Program-made: the position numbers and the translations under genes | Notes under the pieces: model-generated | Database searches by the model: none | What the model was told of the DNA's origin: nothing | Seen by the model: the letters and a program-made list of their open reading frames with translations, nothing else | From: RPQJ01 sp963706535 | Lineage (GTDB): Bacteria; Pseudomonadota; Gammaproteobacteria; Steroidobacterales; Steroidobacteraceae | NCBI GenBank assembly: GCA_963706535.1 | Contig: CAVPMU010000011.1 | Location: forward strand, 19,666-83,665 | Direction of reading: 5' to 3' | Length of the DNA: 64,000 bases | Part shown: piece after piece, positions 9,405 through 17,955 of the stretch | Layout: each line of letters opens with the position of its first letter | How positions within the stretch are numbered: the first letter of the stretch is position 1

Positions 9405-9947
9405 CTAGTCGGGCGGCGCACCGACCCGGCAGGCGGCGCAGTTGTCCGGCAGGACGTTGAGCGTGTCGCGGAGCCAGGTGGCCTGGCAGTCGGGACAGCG
9501 GGCCAGCACGAACTCGTCCTCGTAGGCGAGCACCTGCAGCAGGTACCAGGCATGCTCGAGCGTGATGACGGGCACCGGGCACAGGCTCTCGAAGGTCTCG
9601 TAGACGTTGCAGAACCGCGCGACTTCCTCAATCGTCGGCTGGCGCAGCACGCGCCGGCGACCGAGCAGGCCGCACAGGTTGAGCAGCATGCCGAGGGTCG
9701 CGGCCTGCAGCTCGTGCGCCGGCGAGCGCCGGAAGTAGGACATCTGGCGCGGCGACTTGCCACGGCGCCGCCGCAGCGGTTGCTCGATGGCCTCCTGCAT
9801 GTAGGCTCGGTAGAGCTTTCGGATCCGGTCGCCGGACAAACCGGTGCATTGCCTGATCGTGTGCGTACGTGCCTCGTGCCGGATGAGGCGGCAGGCGACC
9901 GTGAGTCGCAACCGGTCGCGGTCGTAACGGCTGTCCGTGATGCGCAT
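9405..9947 (-). CDS. FlhC-like transcriptional regulator
   Basis: Protein of 180 residues resembling the flagellar master regulator subunit FlhC (E. coli 192 residues). Shared features by eye are the N-terminal helical segment with SGDRIRKLY (FlhC has SRGRLIKLY), the following PRQMSYFRRSPAHELQA region, and a C-terminal four-Cys zinc site (CPDC and CAAC, 16 residues apart). ATG at 9947 is chosen because GGAG lies nine bases upstream; a GTG at 9980 would abut the palindrome. It is transcribed divergently from a gene that looks FlhD-like. No flagellar gene is in the window, so its targets are unknown. Confidence 0.75.
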   Translation of the reverse strand: MRITDSRYDRDRLRLTVACRLIRHEARTHTIRQCTGLSGDRIRKLYRAYMQEAIEQPLRRRRGKSPRQMSYFRRSPAHELQAATLGMLLNLCGLLGRRRVLRQPTIEEVARFCNVYETFESLCPVPVITLEHAWYLLQVLAYEDEFVLARCPDCQATWLRDTLNVLPDNCAACRVGAPPD

Positions 9948-9980
9948 GGGGTCCCACTCCAATTTAGGTGTTTTCGCCAC

Positions 9981-10042
9981 ATATGGTCTAGCAGGACCAT
10001 ATACTGAAGTCTATAACCAGATATGGTCCAAACAGACCATAT
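9981..10042. promoter_or_regulatory. Twin palindromic operators in divergent spacer
   Basis: Two copies of ATATGGTC-N6-GACCATAT (9981-10002 and 10021-10042), each with perfect 8-bp arms, lie in an AT-rich spacer of an otherwise GC-rich region. Their centres are exactly 40 bp apart, about four helical turns, so a protein would meet both on the same DNA face. They sit between the divergent FlhC-like and FlhD-like genes; the second ends 16 bases before the rightward ATG. They are probable binding sites for an autoregulator or another dimeric factor, whose identity is unknown. Confidence 0.7.
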
Positions 10043-10058
10043 ATAGAGGGAGCTAGCC

Positions 10059-10745
10059 ATGCCACGTCTGCCAGCCACTCCGGTCGACAGCCGCGATCGG
10101 CCGCTGCGAAGCAGCATCCTGGGACCCACGGTGCGCCGCGACATCGCCGACCTCAATCGCGAATACCTCGAGATTTCGCTTGCCCGGGAAATGCAGGACG
10201 ACCCGCGATTCGCGTGGTCGGAGCCGGTCCGCCGCGCGCTCCTCGACACTGACCCGGTGACGCGCGAGTGCATGGCCGCGAGCCCCTTCGCGTTCTTCGA
10301 ACTGCACCTGCCGCCTCCCGAGCCGCGCGGAATCGCGGAACCCGGGCGTGTCGAGGACGGGGGATTTCCCCTGGCCGCGGGTGCGGTAACGGGTCGCTGC
10401 GCGTCCTTCGTCCACCTCGCCCTCTTTCTCGCCTGGCGTCTCGCTGACGCCGAGCCGCTGGCGACGCGGATAGCGCTCGGCCTGCCGCCGGCCGCGGAGT
10501 TGCGCCTGAACGAGATGAGCCCGTCGCAGCTGGTGCAACTGGTCGCCTGGCCCGGGCTGGTGCGGCCCCGCTGGCCCGATCACCGGCGCTTCTGGTCGAT
10601 GCTGGCCGGCGCAAGCGGCCGCAACTCGGTCATCGGGCTGCAGTGGGCGCATTGCATCGGCATCTGCCTGCTCGGGACCGCGCCGGCGGCCGGGGCTGGC
10701 CCCCCCTCCGGCGGCCGAGAGGCTGGGCGCAGGTTGCGGTCGTGA
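10059..10745 (+). CDS. Putative tandem FlhD-like regulator
   Basis: Protein of 228 residues with no certain assignment. Two stretches resemble E. coli FlhD by eye. Residues 28-85 (IADLNREYLEISLAREMQDD..., like FlhD IYDINLSYLLLAQRLIVQD) form one. Residues 116-180 (ALFLAWRLADAEPLATRIAL... then SPSQLVQLVAWPGLV, like FlhD LPQMVKLAETNQLV) form the other. The layout suggests two FlhD units in one chain. GAGGGAG at 10046-10052 is a good ribosome binding site, six bases before ATG. Divergence from an flhC-like gene supports an FlhDC-type complex. The C-terminal 25 residues are low-complexity. Homology needs profile confirmation. Confidence 0.6.
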   Translation: MPRLPATPVDSRDRPLRSSILGPTVRRDIADLNREYLEISLAREMQDDPRFAWSEPVRRALLDTDPVTRECMAASPFAFFELHLPPPEPRGIAEPGRVEDGGFPLAAGAVTGRCASFVHLALFLAWRLADAEPLATRIALGLPPAAELRLNEMSPSQLVQLVAWPGLVRPRWPDHRRFWSMLAGASGRNSVIGLQWAHCIGICLLGTAPAAGAGPPSGGREAGRRLRS

Positions 10746-10816
10746 CGCGTGCGTTGCCTTGCTGACGCCGCTCCTGCGCATTACGCTTCGCTCCCTTTCG
10801 ACTACGCCCGGCCGCC

Positions 10817-11767
10817 ATGCAAGCCCTCTCGCTGCGCCAGCTCGCCAAGACCTACCAGAACGGCGTGCAGGCCCTGAAAGGCATCGACCTCGACGTGGAG
10901 CAGGGGGACTTCTTCGCACTGCTGGGGCCGAACGGCGCCGGCAAGACGACCGCGATCGGCATCGTCTCCTCGCTGGTGAACAAGACCTCGGGCCGCGCGT
11001 CGGTGTTCGGGCACGACATCGACACCGACCTCGAGTCCGCGAAGGCCTGCCTCGGGCTCGTGCCGCAGGAGATCAACTTCAACCAGTTCGAGAAGGTCTC
11101 CACCATCCTGGTGAACCAGGCCGGCTTCTACGGCATCCCGCGCGCCCTGGCGCGGGAGCGCATGGAGGTGTGGCTGCGCAAGCTGCAGCTGTGGGACAAG
11201 CGCGACGCGATCTCGCGCTCGCTGTCGGGCGGCATGAAGCGGCGCCTGATGATCGCGCGCGCGCTGATCCACGAGCCGCGGCTGCTGATCCTCGACGAGC
11301 CCACCGCCGGCGTGGACATCGAGGTGCGCCGCTCGATGTGGGACTTCCTGCGCCAGATCAACGCCGAGGGCACCACGATCATCCTCACCACGCACTACCT
11401 CGAGGAGGCGGAATCGCTCTGCCGCAACATCGCGATCATCGACGAGGGCCGCATCATCGAGCACGACCGCATGGCGACCGTGCTGCGCAAGCTCCACAGC
11501 GAGGTGTTCGTGCTGAACCTGCGCCACCCGCTCGAGCGGGTGCCCGACCTGCCGGGCTACGGGCTCGTGCTCGACGCGGACGGCTCGCTCGAGGCCGAGG
11601 TGAACAAGGACCAGAACCTGAACGACCTGTTCGCTGCGTTGAGCGCCCGCGGCGTCGAGGTCGTCAGCATGCGCAACAAGTCGAATCGTCTCGAGGAACT
11701 GTTCATGCGACTGGTCGAGGGACGCGACGCCACGACCGGCCTGCCGAAGCCCGCGGTGAGCGCATGA
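10817..11767 (+). CDS. ABC-2 type exporter ATP-binding protein (YadG-like)
   Basis: ATPase subunit of 316 residues for an ABC-2 exporter. It shows Walker A (GPNGAGKTT, about residues 38-46), the ABC signature LSGGMKRRL, Walker B (LLILDEPTAGVD) and the switch His in LTTHY, followed by a roughly 90-residue C-terminal extension seen in YadG/CcmA-type ATPases. The stop overlaps the permease start (ATGA), so both subunits are made together. Substrate is unknown; close relatives are annotated only as multidrug or polysaccharide exporters. Confidence 0.93.
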   Translation: MQALSLRQLAKTYQNGVQALKGIDLDVEQGDFFALLGPNGAGKTTAIGIVSSLVNKTSGRASVFGHDIDTDLESAKACLGLVPQEINFNQFEKVSTILVNQAGFYGIPRALARERMEVWLRKLQLWDKRDAISRSLSGGMKRRLMIARALIHEPRLLILDEPTAGVDIEVRRSMWDFLRQINAEGTTIILTTHYLEEAESLCRNIAIIDEGRIIEHDRMATVLRKLHSEVFVLNLRHPLERVPDLPGYGLVLDADGSLEAEVNKDQNLNDLFAALSARGVEVVSMRNKSNRLEELFMRLVEGRDATTGLPKPAVSA

Positions 11768-12549
11768 GCGCCGCGCCGCGCCGCAACCACCGCTGGGTGG
11801 GATTCCGCACCATCGTCATCCGCGAGTTCAGCCGCATCATCCGCATCTGGGGGCAGACGCTGGTCCCTCCCGCCATCACCGCGACGCTGTACTTCATCAT
11901 CTTCGGCAGCCTGATCGGCCGGCGCATCGGCGACATGGGCGGCTTCGACTACATGCAGTACATCGCGCCCGGGCTGATCATGATGTCGGTGATCACCAAC
12001 AGCTACGGCAACGTGGTCTCCTCCTTCTTCGGCGCCAAGTTCGGGCGGCACATCGAGGAGCTGCTGGTGGCGCCGCTGCCGAACTGGCTCATCGTGACGG
12101 GCTACGTCGCGGGCGGCCTGCTGCGTGGCCTGCTGGTGGGGCTCGTCGTCACGCTGATCGCGCTCTTCTTCACGCGGCTGCACGTCGAGCACCTGTTCAT
12201 CGTCATGGGCGCCGTGCTGCTCACCGCCGTGGTGTTCTCGCTGATGGGTTTCCTGAACGCGGTATTCGCCAGGAATTTCGACCAGATCACCTTCGTGCCG
12301 ACGTTCATCCTGACGCCGCTCACCTACCTCGGCGGCGTGTTCTATTCGATCACGATGCTGCCCGAGTGGGCCCAGCACCTCTCGCGCGCCAACCCCATCC
12401 TCTACATGGTCAACGCCTTCCGCTACGGCTTCCTCGGCCAGTCGGACGTGAACGTCGGCATCTCGTTCGCGATCATGGCGCTCGCGACCGCGGCGCTGTT
12501 CGGCACCTGCGTGTGGTTGATGGAGCGGGGCACCGGGACCAGGGAGTGA
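11764..12549 (+). CDS. ABC-2 type exporter permease (YadH-like)
   Basis: Integral membrane partner of 261 residues for the preceding ATPase. It has about six helices and the ABC-2 signature (LTPLTYLGGVFYSITMLPEWAQHLSRANPILYMVNAFRYG segment near residues 180-220). The N-terminal coupling helix region FRTIVIREFSRIIRIW precedes the first membrane segment. The start overlaps the ATPase stop. A 7-bp repeat array begins four bases after the stop codon. Confidence 0.92.
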   Translation: MSAAPRRNHRWVGFRTIVIREFSRIIRIWGQTLVPPAITATLYFIIFGSLIGRRIGDMGGFDYMQYIAPGLIMMSVITNSYGNVVSSFFGAKFGRHIEELLVAPLPNWLIVTGYVAGGLLRGLLVGLVVTLIALFFTRLHVEHLFIVMGAVLLTAVVFSLMGFLNAVFARNFDQITFVPTFILTPLTYLGGVFYSITMLPEWAQHLSRANPILYMVNAFRYGFLGQSDVNVGISFAIMALATAALFGTCVWLMERGTGTRE

Positions 12550-12553
12550 GAGA

Positions 12554-12700
12554 GCGGATAGCGGATAGCGGATAGCGGATAGTGCAGGAATCGAATCGGC
12601 CGGCGCGCCGGCCTTCTTCCACTACCCCCTACCCCCTAGTCATTACCCCCTCTCCTGGTCTTCACTATCCGCTATCCGCTATCCGCTATCCGCTATCCGC
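12554..12700. repeat. Inverted heptamer array element A
   Basis: Four head-to-tail copies of GCGGATA (12554-12581) followed by GTG face five copies of TATCCGC (12666-12700) preceded by CAC, giving a perfect inverted repeat of 31 bp per arm. The 78-base middle holds a GC palindrome (GGCCGGCGCGCCGGCC) and two TACCCCC units. It fills the gap between the ABC permease stop and the YedK start, and the right array ends eight bases before the ATG. It may fold into a long hairpin and act as a transcription boundary. Confidence 0.9.
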
Positions 12701-12708
12701 TTCTCCTC

Positions 12709-13401
12709 ATGTGCGGCCGTTTCGCCTTCTACTCCCCCCACGAAGCCGTGACGCGGCTGTTCGGCGTGTCGGACGCGCCGGAGGTCGAGCCGCGCTACAA
12801 CATCGCGCCGACCCAATACGTGGCCGCGGTCCGCAGTGATGCGAGGGACGCGGCGCGCCGGGTCGCGATGCTTTACTGGGGCCTCGTGCCGTCCTGGGCG
12901 AAGGAGAAGTCGATCGGCGCGCGGATGATCAATGCGCGCGGGGAGACGCTGCGCGAGAAGCCGTCGTTCCGCAGTGCCTACCGCCGGCGGCGTTGCCTCG
13001 TGCTGGCCGACGGCTACTACGAGTGGCAGCGCGCCGCAGGCGCAAAGCAGCCGTACTTCATCTCGTTCGCGGACGGCCAACCCTTCGGCATGGCAGGACT
13101 GTGGGAATCGTGGCGGGATCCCGGCAGCGGCGAGGCGCTCGAGTCGTGCGGCATCGTCACGACCACGCCGTCACGGTCCGTGGCGCACGTCCACGACCGC
13201 ATGCCGGTCATCGTCGGGCGTGCCCACTACGACGAATGGCTCGATCCGCGCAACGAGGCGGTCGACCGGCTCGACCGTCTGCTGGCCCCCTGCACCTCCG
13301 CAGCGCTGCAGGCCGTCGCCGTCGACCGCCGCGTCAACGACGCGCGCAACCAGGGGCCCGACCTCGTGGCACCGCTTGGCAGCCGCGGGCCGGGCTCGTA
13401 G
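12709..13401 (+). CDS. SOS response-associated peptidase (YedK/HMCES)
   Basis: Abasic-site sensor of 230 residues that forms a thiazolidine DNA-protein crosslink through the Cys at position 2 (MCGRF start). Other conserved elements are PRYNIAPTQ (here EPRYNIAPTQ), the MINARGET segment, RCLVLADGYYEW with the active-site Glu, and the GLWESW and HDRMPVI segments containing the catalytic His. It acts in the cytoplasm to protect abasic sites in single-stranded DNA. The right half of the heptamer array ends eight bases upstream, so any promoter lies in or before the repeat. Confidence 0.93.
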   Translation: MCGRFAFYSPHEAVTRLFGVSDAPEVEPRYNIAPTQYVAAVRSDARDAARRVAMLYWGLVPSWAKEKSIGARMINARGETLREKPSFRSAYRRRRCLVLADGYYEWQRAAGAKQPYFISFADGQPFGMAGLWESWRDPGSGEALESCGIVTTTPSRSVAHVHDRMPVIVGRAHYDEWLDPRNEAVDRLDRLLAPCTSAALQAVAVDRRVNDARNQGPDLVAPLGSRGPGS

Positions 13402-13413
13402 AGTCCGCCACGC

Positions 13414-14073
13414 ATGACGCAGTTCGACGGCAAGATCTTCTGCATCGGTTTCTACAAGACCGGGACGACGACGCTGTTCGAGGCGCTCAGGATCCTGGGC
13501 TACGACACCATCAACGGCGACACACCCGGCAGCTATCCGGGCGCCGACGACGGCGAGACGCTCGTCAGGCAGATCGAGGCGGGCGATTACCGGCTGCCGA
13601 CGTTCGAGATGTTCGACGCGTTCACGGACAATCCGTACTTCAGGATCTGGCGCGAGATCCACGCGATGTTTCCCGACGCGAAGTACATCCTGACGGTGCG
13701 CGACGAGCGGCCGTGGATCGCGAGTTGCGTGAAGTTCTACCGCAATCGCCGCATCCGCCCGATGCGCGTGTGGATGTTCGGCCGGCACGCCGACCCGTCG
13801 CAGGGCGAGGAGAGCCGCCAGGCGTGGCTCGATGCCTACCGCGCGCACAACGCGGCGGTCCGCGAGTTCTTCAAGGGGCGCGAGCACCAGTTCCTCGAGA
13901 TCGAGCCGACCCGCGAGGCCGGATGGGGCCGCCTGTGCGCGTTTCTCGGCGCGCCCATCCCGGATCACCCCTGGCCGCACGCGAACCCGACCCGGCGCGA
14001 CGTGCCGTGGCGCCGTGCATGGCGAGCGCTGCGCCGTGGTCTCGGTCTCGAAGCGCGCCTGCCGCGGGATTGA
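13414..14073 (+). CDS. Sulfotransferase family protein
   Basis: Predicted PAPS-dependent sulfotransferase of 219 residues. The N-terminal phosphosulfate-binding loop is GFYKTGTTTL (about residues 11-20), and the 3'-phosphate-binding region KYILTVRDERPW (about 90-101) follows. The acceptor cannot be inferred, and no capsule or glycan cluster is nearby. A TAGAGT hexamer at 13399-13404, overlapping the preceding stop codon, lies nine bases before the ATG with no Shine-Dalgarno, so the mRNA could start at or next to the ATG. Confidence 0.85.
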   Translation: MTQFDGKIFCIGFYKTGTTTLFEALRILGYDTINGDTPGSYPGADDGETLVRQIEAGDYRLPTFEMFDAFTDNPYFRIWREIHAMFPDAKYILTVRDERPWIASCVKFYRNRRIRPMRVWMFGRHADPSQGEESRQAWLDAYRAHNAAVREFFKGREHQFLEIEPTREAGWGRLCAFLGAPIPDHPWPHANPTRRDVPWRRAWRALRRGLGLEARLPRD

Positions 14074-14180
14074 GGCAATGTCCATCGCCGTGCCGGAGTC
14101 GTGCGCCGCACCTCGCGATGCCGTGGTCTCGAACTACTTCCAGGTGCCGGCGGGCTCGATACGTGGTAAGGGTATGGAAA

Positions 14181-14279
14181 GCGGATAGCGGATAGCGGAT
14201 AGTGAAGATGAAGAGGCGGCCGACACAACGTCGGCCGCTCTTCGATTTCACTATCCGCTATCCGCTATCCGCTATCCGC
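14181..14279. repeat. Inverted heptamer array element B
   Basis: Three copies of GCGGATA (14181-14201) plus GTG face four copies of TATCCGC (14252-14279) preceded by CAC. The 44-base middle holds a second hairpin (GCGGCCGAC / GTCGGCCGC). It lies between the sulfotransferase and the convergent EF-G-like gene; on the minus strand the array begins nine bases after that gene's stop. The 14074-14180 stretch before it holds only a weak 36-codon frame (14078-14188) that reads into the repeat. Confidence 0.9.
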
Positions 14280-14288
14280 TTTCTTCTC

Positions 14289-16337
14289 CTACTCTGCTTC
14301 CTCGTGCGGCTTGTACGCCGCCACCAGTTCCTGCTGCCGGCGCGCGGGGACCGGGTCGTAGTGGCTCAGGTCCATGGTGTAGGTGCCTTCGCCGCCGGTG
14401 AGGGCCTTGAGACGCGAGAGGTAGTCCTGCAGCTCCGCGAGCGGCACCAACGCCGTGATTTCCGCGCGACCGCCCGGCAGCGTGTCCTGGCCGCTGATGC
14501 GGGCGCGCCGCGTCGACAGATCGCTCGTCACGTCACCGATGGAACCGGCGGGCGTGCTGATCACCACGCGCACGATCGGCTCGAGCACGATCGGTGCTGC
14601 CTCGCGAATCGCGCTGATGAAGGCGTGGCGGCCGGCGGCCACGAAGGCGACTTCCTTCGAGTCCACCGGATGGTGCTTGCCGTCGTACACGCTCACGCGC
14701 ACGTCCTGCAGCTCGAAGCCCGCGATCGCGCCCTCGGTCAGGACGCGGCGCACGCCCTTCTCGACGGCCGGGATGAACTGGCCGGGGATCGCGCCGCCAA
14801 CCACGTCGTCGACGAACTCGAAGCCCGCGCCGCGCTCGAGCGGCTCGATGCGCAGGTAGACCTCGCCGAACTGCCCGGCGCCGCCGGTCTGCTTCTTGTG
14901 GCGGTGGTGGCCCTCGGCCGGCCGCGTGATGGTCTCGCGATAGGGCACGCTCGGCGGGCTGGTCTTCACCGCGACGCCGTAGCGCTCGGTCATCCGTTGC
15001 AGCATCACGCGCAGGTGCAGGTCGCCCAGGCCATAGAGCACGGTCTCGTTCTGCGCGTTGTGCTGCTCGACGCGGACGCACGGGTCTTCGGCCACCAGCC
15101 GGTGCAGCGACTCCGAGAGCTTCTGCTCGTCGCCGCGCTTCTCGGCGTGGATCGCCACGCCCAGCATCGGCGGAGGGAAGTTCACCGACTTGAGGTGATG
15201 GTGGTCCTCGTCGTGCGAGTCGTGCAGCACGGCGTCGAAGTGCAGCTCGTCGATCTTGGGCGCTGCGCAGATGTCGCCGGGGACGGCCTGCGCGATCTCG
15301 ACGTGGTCCTTGCCCTGCAGCTGGTAGAGGTGCGCGATCTTGATCGGCTTGCGCGCATCGCCCACCAGCAGCTGCGCGCCGGCCTTCACGGTGCCCTGGT
15401 GCACGCGGAGGATGCCGAGCTTGCCCACGAACGGGTCGATGGTCACCTTGAACACGTGCGCGATGACGTGCTTCGCCGGGTCCGGGGAGACCGCCACGCG
15501 CACGGCGTCGGCGCCCTCGCCCTTGAGGAACGGCGGGGGATTGCCCTCGGCGGGATTCGGCATCAGGCGCGTGAGCACCTGGATGAGTTCGGAGATGCCC
15601 GCGCCGGTCTCGGCCGAGCAGAAGCAGATCGGCACGAGGTGGTCCTCGCGCAGCGCCTGCTCGAAGGGATCGTGCAGCTGCTCGGGCGAGATCGCCTCGC
15701 CCTGCTCGAGGTACAGCGCCATGAGCTGCTCGTCGACCTCGACCACCTGGTCGATGATCTCGGTGTGCGCCGCGGCGACGGAGGAGAAGTCCGTCGACTT
15801 GCCGCTCGCCTGGTAGAAGCAGTCCACGACTGCCTTGCCACCCTCGGACGGCAGGTTGAGCGGCAGGCACGCCTTGCCGAAGGCCTCGCGAATTTCCTCG
15901 AGCACCTCCTCGGTGCGCGCCTCGCGGGTGTCGATCTTGTTGACGACGATGAGCCGGCACAGGCCGCGAGTCTTCGCGAATTCCATCATGCGCTGGGTCA
16001 TCGGCTCGACGCCGTTCACGGCGCTCACCACGATGACCGCCGTCTCGACGGCCTCGAGCGCGGAGAGGCTGCGGCCGAGGAAGTCGGGATACCCCGGGGT
16101 GTCGATCATGTTGACCCGCACGCCCTGGGACTCGAAGCCGCAGATCGCGGCGTCGAGGGAATGCAGCAGCGCTTTCTCCTGGGGGTCGAAGTCACAGACC
16201 GTGGTGCCGCGGGCCAGCGAGCCCTTGGCGCGGATCGCTCCGGATTGCGCGAGCAAGGCCTCTGCGAGCAGGGTCTTGCCCGCGCCAGCTTGGCCCACCA
16301 GTGCGATGTTGCGGATGTCCGCCGTCGTATAGGGCAT
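14289..16337 (-). CDS. Elongation factor G-like protein (FusA2 type)
   Basis: Translational GTPase paralogue of 682 residues. The G domain shows GQAGAGKT (G1, residues about 15-22), DTPG (G3) and NKID (G4), followed by EF-G domains II-V. It is of the divergent EF-G-like type found beside canonical FusA, not the str-operon copy. Such paralogues are proposed to work in ribosome recycling or under stress, but the role here is not shown. It stands alone between heptamer element B and the receiver-fusion gene. Confidence 0.9.
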   Translation of the reverse strand: MPYTTADIRNIALVGQAGAGKTLLAEALLAQSGAIRAKGSLARGTTVCDFDPQEKALLHSLDAAICGFESQGVRVNMIDTPGYPDFLGRSLSALEAVETAVIVVSAVNGVEPMTQRMMEFAKTRGLCRLIVVNKIDTREARTEEVLEEIREAFGKACLPLNLPSEGGKAVVDCFYQASGKSTDFSSVAAAHTEIIDQVVEVDEQLMALYLEQGEAISPEQLHDPFEQALREDHLVPICFCSAETGAGISELIQVLTRLMPNPAEGNPPPFLKGEGADAVRVAVSPDPAKHVIAHVFKVTIDPFVGKLGILRVHQGTVKAGAQLLVGDARKPIKIAHLYQLQGKDHVEIAQAVPGDICAAPKIDELHFDAVLHDSHDEDHHHLKSVNFPPPMLGVAIHAEKRGDEQKLSESLHRLVAEDPCVRVEQHNAQNETVLYGLGDLHLRVMLQRMTERYGVAVKTSPPSVPYRETITRPAEGHHRHKKQTGGAGQFGEVYLRIEPLERGAGFEFVDDVVGGAIPGQFIPAVEKGVRRVLTEGAIAGFELQDVRVSVYDGKHHPVDSKEVAFVAAGRHAFISAIREAAPIVLEPIVRVVISTPAGSIGDVTSDLSTRRARISGQDTLPGGRAEITALVPLAELQDYLSRLKALTGGEGTYTMDLSHYDPVPARRQQELVAAYKPHEEAE

Positions 16338-16493
16338 CTGATGCCTCCCTTTTTCCTTCTACTATGGGTCGAGAGCATACGCCGGGGGCGCAAGGGGGCT
16401 ACAGGGGTTGCCGGGATTGGCTTGCAGGCCGGATCAAGGTAGAAAGCCAGTACTCGTGGCGGCAATCGGCCGCCCTCCTGGGGGACCATGGTA

Positions 16494-17939
16494 ATGACGA
16501 CGGGCAAGCGTGCCCTGATCGTGGATGACTCGCGCTCGGCCAGGGTGATCCTGAGCCGCATGCTCGAGCAGCACGGTATGGCGGTGGATACCGCCGAGTC
16601 CGCCGAACAGGCGCTCGAATACCTGCAGCAGACCCGGCCCGACGTGATCTTCATGGATCACCTGATGCCGGGGATGGACGGCTTCCAGGCCGTCCAGGCG
16701 ATCAAGAGCGACGCCCAGACCGCGACCATCCCGCTGATGATGTACACCTCGCAGGAAGGCGAGCTGTACGTGAGCCAGGCGCGTGCGCTCGGCGCGGTGG
16801 GCGTGCTGCCGAAGACGGTGCGCCCGGTCGACGTGTCGCGCGTCCTCTACCAGCTGCACCTGCTGCCGGAGCGGCGCCAGCAGCGCTCGGCCCTGTTCGA
16901 TGCCCGGGCGGCCGCCGCGGCGGCCGCCGCGTCCACGAGCGCCCCGATGCAACTGCCGCTGGCGGCGAACTCCGACGTGGCCGGCGAAGCCCCGGCAGCG
17001 AGACCCGAGGCGACGGCCGACACCGGTCCCGTGCAGCTCGCGGCACCCGCCTTCGCACTGTCGGAGCTGCAGACGAGCCTGCGCCAGTCCCTGCACCAGG
17101 TCGTGAAGGACCAGCTGGCCGAACAGCGGCGCTTCATGCTGGCGACGTTCGAGGCCTTCGCCCGACGCCTGAGCGGCGAGATCAAGGAGGGCACGGCCAG
17201 GTCCACCACGGCCCCGCTGGCCGACGTATTCCCGCCGTCCCCGCCCCCGCGGCAATGGTGGCCGGTGCTGCTCACGGCACTGCTTGCGGTGGTGCCGACG
17301 GCCGTGCTCGCCGTGCTTTACTGGCAAGCGCTCGAGACCAACCGCCAGTTCGCCAGCGAGCTGGCCGGGGTGCGCACCGCGCTCGAGACCACGATCCCGG
17401 AGGCGCTCGCGAGTCGTGCTGCAGCGGTGCCGGCCGGCGACCCGGCGGCGGGCGCGACCCCGGGCGACGTCGGCCCGCCCGCGGGACCGCTCGCGATCGA
17501 GTACGTTCCCTACGGCGAGACGCCGCTGGCCAATGCGCGGCTCGAGCGCCTGCGCGGCATCGTGGCGACGCTCGAGGGCCAGCGCTACCAGGGTCGGGTC
17601 GTCGTCGAGACCTACGTCGGCGACTTCTGCCTGAGCGGGAATGCCGGCGAGGGATTCGCCGTCGCCGATGCTGGCCTGCTCGCGCAGAAGTGCGACCTGG
17701 TGGGCAATCCGTTCGACGACTCGCTGTCCCCGGCGCAGCGGCAGTCCGTGGACTTCGCCAATTTCGCGGCCTCGCTGCGGCAGCGCACCGCCGGCGCGAT
17801 ACGGATCGAGGTCGTAAATTCGGGACGGCGCAATCCGGTGGAGTACCCGGAGCAGGCCGAGGGCAGCACGGCGGGCGCGTGGAACACCGTCGCCGCGCAG
17901 AACAACCGCGTCGAGTTCCGGCTGGCGCCCGGCGCCTGA
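16494..17939 (+). CDS. CheY-like receiver fused to a membrane anchor and OmpA-like periplasmic domain
   Basis: Protein of 481 residues with an uncommon order. Residues 1-125 are a CheY-type receiver with the acidic pair (DD at 11-12), phospho-acceptor Asp 55 (IFMDHLMPGMDG), the Thr in MMYTS and Lys in LPKT. An Ala/Pro-rich linker and an amphipathic stretch follow. One membrane helix lies near residues 253-276 (WWPVLLTALLAVVPTAVLAVL). A C-terminal domain of about 140 residues ends AQNNRVEFRL, recalling OmpA-C peptidoglycan-binding domains. Phosphorylation may control an envelope-facing output. ATG 16494 is preferred to 16488 because GGGGG at 16480-16484 is then nine bases away. Confidence 0.82.
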   Translation: MTTGKRALIVDDSRSARVILSRMLEQHGMAVDTAESAEQALEYLQQTRPDVIFMDHLMPGMDGFQAVQAIKSDAQTATIPLMMYTSQEGELYVSQARALGAVGVLPKTVRPVDVSRVLYQLHLLPERRQQRSALFDARAAAAAAAASTSAPMQLPLAANSDVAGEAPAARPEATADTGPVQLAAPAFALSELQTSLRQSLHQVVKDQLAEQRRFMLATFEAFARRLSGEIKEGTARSTTAPLADVFPPSPPPRQWWPVLLTALLAVVPTAVLAVLYWQALETNRQFASELAGVRTALETTIPEALASRAAAVPAGDPAAGATPGDVGPPAGPLAIEYVPYGETPLANARLERLRGIVATLEGQRYQGRVVVETYVGDFCLSGNAGEGFAVADAGLLAQKCDLVGNPFDDSLSPAQRQSVDFANFAASLRQRTAGAIRIEVVNSGRRNPVEYPEQAEGSTAGAWNTVAAQNNRVEFRLAPGA

Positions 17940-17955
17940 TGCGACCCGGGATCGC

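Noticed and set aside
12550..12707. Heptamer arrays considered as a CRISPR
   Set aside because: Units are 7 bp, contiguous without spacers, and face each other as inverted arms.
14078..14188. A 36-codon frame (MSIAVPESCAAPRDAVVSNYF...) after the sulfotransferase gene
   Set aside because: It ends inside the heptamer array, has only a poorly spaced AGG before it and no recognised relatives; not strong enough to call.
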